A program made the translations under genes and the position numbers. Of a stretch of 64,000 nt of DNA, positions 59,045 to 64,000 are shown piece by piece; positions within the stretch are counted from its first letter, which is position 1, and every line of letters begins with the position of its first letter. The DNA lies in NCBI GenBank assembly GCA_025531455.1, contig JAMYHL010000006.1, positions 1,014,945-1,078,944 of the forward strand. Direction: 5' to 3'. The notes beneath the pieces were generated by a model. It ran no database searches, had not been told where the DNA came from, and saw only the letters and a list, made by a program, of their open reading frames with translations. Source of the DNA: Apiotrichum sp. Y4204 (lineage: Eukaryota; Basidiomycota; Tremellomycetes; Trichosporonales; Trichosporonaceae).

Positions 59045-60086
59045 TGTTATTCGATGTGTGTGGGTGATGAGAGTGGTGGTGGTGGAGATCACTATCTCGA
59101 GCACTGATCACGAACGGGTCGAACTCGACGAGCGACGGGAGCTGGGCAGAGTTGGTGGTGGGGAACCTGCGGGCCTATCTCTCGCGGGCCTATCCTAGCA
59201 GTATTGGTGATTTACGTGATTTGGTGATTCAATCGATGATTGATTAGCTTTCGGTCTGCGTTTTGTAACTCTGAGCTCCTAATGTATCCTCTGCATTTCT
59301 AATGCGACAACAACTACACATCACGCACCGTTGGTGGACGGGCCATGAAGGCCATGCAACGTAGGATGGACAACACCCTGGGCGGCACACTTGCAGTACA
59401 CTACGAAATGCGATGGTTGTGCGTAGGGCAAAAATGCATTGATTGTTATTAGTTACAACAGAGGGGAGCAGCGAACAGCAGTTTCTAGCAACTCGTCTAT
59501 CCGTGCACATATGAAATTTGGGGTAGATTGCCAGAGCGTCCAGAGGAACCCTTTCGCAGCTTTTGGCAGATTAACGGGAGGACAGGACATGCAGGACACA
59601 GATCCACACGGGAGTTGAGATTGTTCACTGCCATCAACGCCATCACCGCCGACATGCATGACGGGACCACGGCGGACAAAAGAAACTGGCCGGCGATGGC
59701 TGTAAATTGCTGTTGCATCTTGGGTGCCATCATGCTCCTTACCCTCACCCTCTCGGCCTCTGGGCCAGTACCGCAGCAATGCATACATTGTATTTCCTTC
59801 GCGGTGCAGTCTATTGGCTGACGCTGGGTGGCTCCCCTGGCTGGCGGATGGTTCAGATGGTGACGTTTTTCCGCCTGGTGGTTGGTCGCTTTTCGGCGCA
59901 GCTTCGGAGGAGGTCGGGCAGCCGCACCTGCTTTGTGGGTGGGTTCCTCCTCGGCACTTGCACCACCCATATGCTATATAGCTTTTGGAACGGGGGCCTG
60001 GTCGTATATAACTCCTACAAGACCTCGGCTGTCTAGTTTTTCCTCTTTTCCATCCCACCACACAAATCTAGTTTAATCTCTTAAAA
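59045..60086. promoter_or_regulatory. Divergent promoter region of the small membrane protein gene and CYC1
   Basis: About 1 kb with no gene. On the CYC1 side there is an ATTGGCTGACG sequence near 59813 (an inverted CCAAT, the core of the Hap2/3/5 site), a CTATATAG at 59974-59981 and a TATATA at 60005-60010, about 80 bp before the cytochrome c ATG. Both flanking genes may serve respiration, so joint control is possible. Confidence 0.55.
60005..60010 (+). promoter_or_regulatory. TATA box of the cytochrome c gene
   Basis: TATATA in GC-rich surroundings, about 80 bp before the start codon. Confidence 0.55.
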
Positions 60087-61078
60087 ATGTCCTACACTCC
60101 CGGTGAGTATCCACGCGTCAATGACTACCCGAGTCGCCTCGATGGCATGGGCATGGGCAGAAGCGACACAACACACGGGCCGACATCGTCGTTCGCCGGC
60201 TCCCCTCCGCCCAACTTTTTTCCTCCATTTTTACCCCCTACGCCCTCTTTGGCTCCACCGCCATCGCATCGCATCTCGCCCATTCTGCCCGCCCATCGCC
60301 ATTGACAGCGCGCTGCATCCCCCCGCGACAATACTAACATCCCCACAGGAGACGTCGCCAAGGGCGCTGGCCTTTTCAAGACCCGCTGCGCGCAGTGCCA
60401 CACCCTCGAGGCCGGTGGCCCCCACAAGGTCGGCCCCAACCTCCACGGTCTCTTCGGCCGCAAGTCGGGCCAGGCTGAGGGCTTCTCCTACACCGCCGCC
60501 AACGTCAACAAGGGCGTCACTTGGGAGGGCCAGACCCTCTTCGAGGTGAGTCGCGAAGCGAGAGCGAGCGGGACAGGATGAGCAACGAGCAACGGACAAG
60601 ATAGTACCGCGCAGCGTCATGCCGGATGGAAGGGAACATCGTCGGCGACGGATGCGCGGCGTAAGGATGCGGACTACAGGGCGATGCGCAGACGAGGCTG
60701 GGAATAGAAGACTGGGATGTGCCAGGCAGGCTCAGAACGCCCCACTGCCATCACCTGCAACCCGCCCACTACGTCACAAGGCGCCCATACTGCGGACGGC
60801 TCCGCTGGAGCTGGCACCTTCCATCACATTACGTCCTGCTCGTTGCCAAGCCGCCTGCTCGCTCCTCGCACCCACTTTTCACGTTACCACAGTTGCTCAC
60901 ACTGCACAGTACCTCGAGAACCCCAAGAAGTACATCCCCGGCACCAAGATGGCCTTCGCCGGCCTCAAGAAGGCCAAGGACCGCAACGACCTTATTGCGT
61001 ACATGGACAAGGAGGTGAGTCGCGCGCACCCGAGCTCTAATCTTGACAATGGACGACTAACCCCCGCAGTGCAAGTAA
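60087..61078 (+). CDS. CYC1: Cytochrome c
   Basis: This is the soluble haem protein that carries electrons from complex III to cytochrome oxidase in the mitochondrial intermembrane space. Four exons (60087-60102, 60349-60545, 60910-61014, 61070-61078) give 108 residues. The haem site CAQCH, the axial-ligand region [12 protein letters not shown] (Met ligand), [14 protein letters not shown] and the terminal [11 protein letters not shown] are all present. Introns 1 and 2 are long for this window (246 and 364 nt). The last exon is 9 nt: Cys, Lys and the stop. The start context is AAAAATGTCC. Confidence 0.96.
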
Positions 61079-62426
61079 GCGCGCCGATTAGGCAGATTCT
61101 GTTTTCTGTAGAATATGCAAACTTAGCCCCCTTATACTACTACCATTCTGATCATCCTGATTGATCGCGTTGCGCGTTGCTTGTTATCTTGTTGAAACTC
61201 AAGCACGGAACTGACACACCAACTGACGCAGGAGGGCACGGGCAATGTTTGTCACTCATATCCATTCGGTATGTGCGCTGGGCTCGTGTGCAAGGCGTTT
61301 AGGCGAGGTCGAGTGAGCGTCACGATCATTATCACTACCGCAGTACCACTGCAAGACACGTGCACGGCGGCCGGCGCTGCATGCAATACACACAGTGCAT
61401 GCCTCATCGAGAACACAAAGCAAACCCCAGTATCAAGCTTGGACGCACACCAAAGTCAAGCACTGCAGAGTACAGCACCACAGAAGCGCCCAGAACGGCA
61501 GAGCCTCGGCTAATAAGATTGCACCAATTTCTCCTCCCAAGGCGTGGCATAGGTCCCTCATGGCCTCATAGTACTGCCATGCTGAGACGCCGACTCCCGA
61601 ACCCCCTGCCCTGCCCGTTCCCCTTCACGGAGCGTCCCGGTGCACGGCGGCATCCGTCCATCTCCGCCCCGTGTACCGTGTCCGTCTCCGAACGGTTTGG
61701 CTTATGGCATTCGGATACACAATGAGCGGGCATGAGCGGGCCAGACATGTGGTAGTTGTCATGATAATCGAGTCTTCGCCGGCCGAGAGTGCGCGCAAAT
61801 AGTCAGTAATTTATCTGTTATACAGAGGGGCTAATAACGTATATGATGTGGCCGCGTTGCACTCGTTTCCTGCGGTCCTGCTGTGTAGTGGGGCCGGCCG
61901 GGACATTCGGATTTCGATCTCGAGCGGTTTTTGAAACGGTCGTTGTGGACGTTGCGTGTTGGTGCCGTTCTGGTGAGTGCCTGGCTTTGTGTGATGCCCT
62001 GGCTGTGATGACCATGTTCCTAGTGCCGAGCCAGCCGAGATTTCGCCGGCATCATGGCGCTGGTGGCACATTGGCAGGTTAGAGTGCTTACTCTCACAGT
62101 TCTGCATACGTCACCTGATCATGATGATCCAGGTGATCCAACTTTTTCCACAAAACACATCGATCCACATGCTCCAGCCGCTTCACATTCTACTGGAATG
62201 CACCCGCTCTCAAGGTCTCCACAACTCTACTCGTAACATAACACAGTACAGAGACAGACGACGGCATGCGTGCGCTGGTGGAGGAAAAAAGATGACCGAG
62301 AACGAAGGGAGATAAATGTCCACTGGCGACGTACATGGGCGACCGAAACCCCGCCCGAGCTGTATGGGGTAAAGGTATTATAGTGGGCTACACCTTTTGT
62401 ATGCTGGGTTCCGACGTGCGCGGCGA
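61079..62426. other. 1.35 kb convergent intergenic region
   Basis: This lies between the stops of CYC1 and the LAMMER kinase gene. Only shadow frames occur. An imperfect palindrome lies near 62113-62136 (CACCTGATCATGATGATCC and on). Confidence 0.5.
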
Positions 62427-64000
62427 TCATGTCGGCTCGGGAATGTGTGCCTTCAAGTAGGCGTGATCAAGAGCCTTGTCAACCGTGATGCGCGTTTCAG
62501 GATCAAAGTCGAGGAGCTGTACAACGAGGTCGAGGAAGAGCTTATTCGTATTGCTTGTCGGCGGAATAATGTCCCTCAGAGACTTGAGACCTTTGACAAA
62601 CTTGCGCGAATCTTTGCGTGTCTCGGGGTTGGGAAAGTCGATCTTGTTGCCCTTGAAGAACTCTGGCTTCTTCACCCTAAATGTCAACTTGGGAACAGAC
62701 AGTCGTCACTCACCGGCCCCGCTCAATCATTCGCGGTGGCATGCGCCCCATCACAATTTCCATCATCGCTAGATGCTCAAGATTGTCGTGTGTCTGGAAG
62801 AGGGCGTCGCCAGTGAAAAATTCCACGAGGATGCACCCGATCGAAAACATGTCGCACGGATACGACCACGATAGACCTGAACACGAATTAGCACAGACCT
62901 CTCGCGCTGCAAGACGATACCCGCCCATGCCCTGATCAGCTACTTACCGAGTATGATTTCTGGTGCACGGTAGTGCCGCGTGCTCACAACCGAGGAATGA
63001 TACTCGTTTTCAAACGTTGCAGAACCAAAGTCGATGAGTCGAATGTCCGTATCTCTAAGAATCGACTTTGACCGTGCTCCACGCTGTCGCGGCCCTTTCA
63101 GCCAAGAGTCATTCTTAACCAGAAGAATGTTCTCAGGCTTGAGGTCCGTGTGGACCAGCTTGAGCGAATGGATAACTGTTGTTAGTATTGTCGTGATAGG
63201 GCGTGGATTCTCCGTGTGGGCGTCCACTCACACTTTACGCTGTTTAGCAACGTCTTTGTAAAATCCTGAATGTGCCGATCTGGGAACGGTTCAAAGTTGT
63301 TCTGTTTGAGAAAGTCGAAGACACTCATGCCGTAGAGTTCGGACACAAGACATGGGTGGTTGCGGAAGTCGAAGTACTCGGTGAGGTGGATGCACTTGTA
63401 CTTGTTATCGGGATCATTCTTCTTGAGAGTCTCAAGCACGCGGATCTCAATCTTGCTCGCGTCACGGTACTTTTGTACCGCACGAATGACCTTGATGGCG
63501 ACCTTCCTCCGCGACTCGATGTGTCGCGCTTCCACAACCTTTCCAAACGTGCCCTGGCCCAATAGTCGAACAATCTTATCTGCACAGTCAGCGCGTTTCT
63601 AATCATAGGAATAGCTTCTCTACTCACAGCGTCCGCCGATGATATCATCAGGTTTCACAATGTAGTGACCCTCGGCGTCATCGCAAGACGGTGGTGCAGC
63701 CGGTGCTTTTGCAGGCTGGGTGGGTGCTGGAGGGACCGCAGGAACCATACGGTGGCCGGCTGGTGGAAGTCTCTTGGACTTGTTGTGGTCGTCCTCAATC
63801 TTGCGCTTCTTTGCGCCTCCATTCGTGTGCCCATTAGCCCATTTTGCGTCGGAGACGGCGGCAGCAGCGGCGGCGACTGCAGCACGTGTGCGCTTCTTCG
63901 GGATAGGACTGGCACTGTCCTGAATCACAATGATCTCCTTGGGCTGTCCCACAGAGTCGTACGTGTGTTCCGTAGTCCATCCGTTACCTTTGCTGCTGGA
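62427..64000 (-). CDS. KNS1: LAMMER (CLK-type) dual-specificity protein kinase, 5' end outside the window
   Basis: LAMMER kinases phosphorylate SR proteins and other nuclear targets. Visible exons: beyond 64000-63628, 63579-63232, 63175-62948, 62876-62714 and 62676-62427, about 453 residues. An Ala-rich N-terminal region with basic clusters ([14 protein letters not shown]) may be nuclear localisation signals. Kinase motifs in order: [32 protein letters not shown] (catalytic loop HTDLKPEN, typical of this family), [26 protein letters not shown], and [11 protein letters not shown], the family signature with Ile where the name-giving motif has Arg. The C-terminus ends [11 protein letters not shown]. 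The frame remains open at base 64000, so the start lies outside. Confidence 0.92.

Noticed and set aside
62113..62136. Palindrome CACCTGATCATGATGATCC... between CYC1 and the kinase gene
   Set aside because: Imperfect and short; no evidence of function in a convergent intergenic region.

Overview
This window is nuclear DNA of a basidiomycete yeast, most likely Tremellomycetes and possibly Trichosporonales. The reasons are the GC-rich coding sequence, genes cut by many very short introns (32-60 nt, GTGAGT/GTGCGT donors, CTGAC or CTAAC branch sites), nuclear tRNA genes with introns, and proteins typical of that group. The order is inferred from style only; no database was searched. All exon structures were derived by hand from reading-frame continuity, splice signals and family motifs.

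Layout. 0-2.5 kb: dihydrofolate synthase FOL3, a CutA-type protein, and tRNA-Val(AAC). 2.8-4.4 kb: nitronate monooxygenase on the minus strand, then about 2 kb without a gene and a tRNA-Trp. 6.8-15.7 kb: tubulin cofactor C on the plus strand, then three minus-strand genes: 6-phosphofructo-2-kinase PFK26, a GT61-type glycosyltransferase and a small thioesterase. 15.7-18.7 kb has no recognisable gene. 18.7-24.9 kb: a 1,907-residue Sec7-PH Arf exchange factor, followed by a 338-bp MITE-like element. 25.5-38.5 kb: EMC2 (minus) diverges from TRA1 (plus), the 3,753-residue SAGA/NuA4 scaffold. 38.9 kb: tRNA-Val(CAC). 39.9-47.9 kb: a VPS9-domain Rab5 exchange factor and TRM6 (both minus), with TRM6 divergent from RVB2 (plus). 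48.3-56.4 kb: an F-box protein (plus), a phosducin-like protein (minus) and the spliceosomal helicase PRP28 (minus). 56.8-61.1 kb: ribulose-5-phosphate epimerase RPE1 (plus), an 80-residue single-pass membrane protein (minus) and cytochrome c (plus). 62.4-64 kb: a LAMMER kinase (minus) running off the right edge.

The genes are scattered housekeeping functions with no sign of a dedicated gene cluster. Some relate loosely: TRA1 and RVB2 (chromatin complexes), TBCC and the phosducin-like protein (tubulin folding), the Arf and Rab exchange factors (membrane traffic), PFK26 and RPE1 (sugar phosphate metabolism). The most notable features are the MITE, an identical 10-nt 3' end shared by at least seven introns, start-codon-only exons and microexons, a serine replacing the phosphatase histidine in PFK26, and a perfect 22-bp palindrome in the EMC2/TRA1 promoter. 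I found no new multi-gene system.
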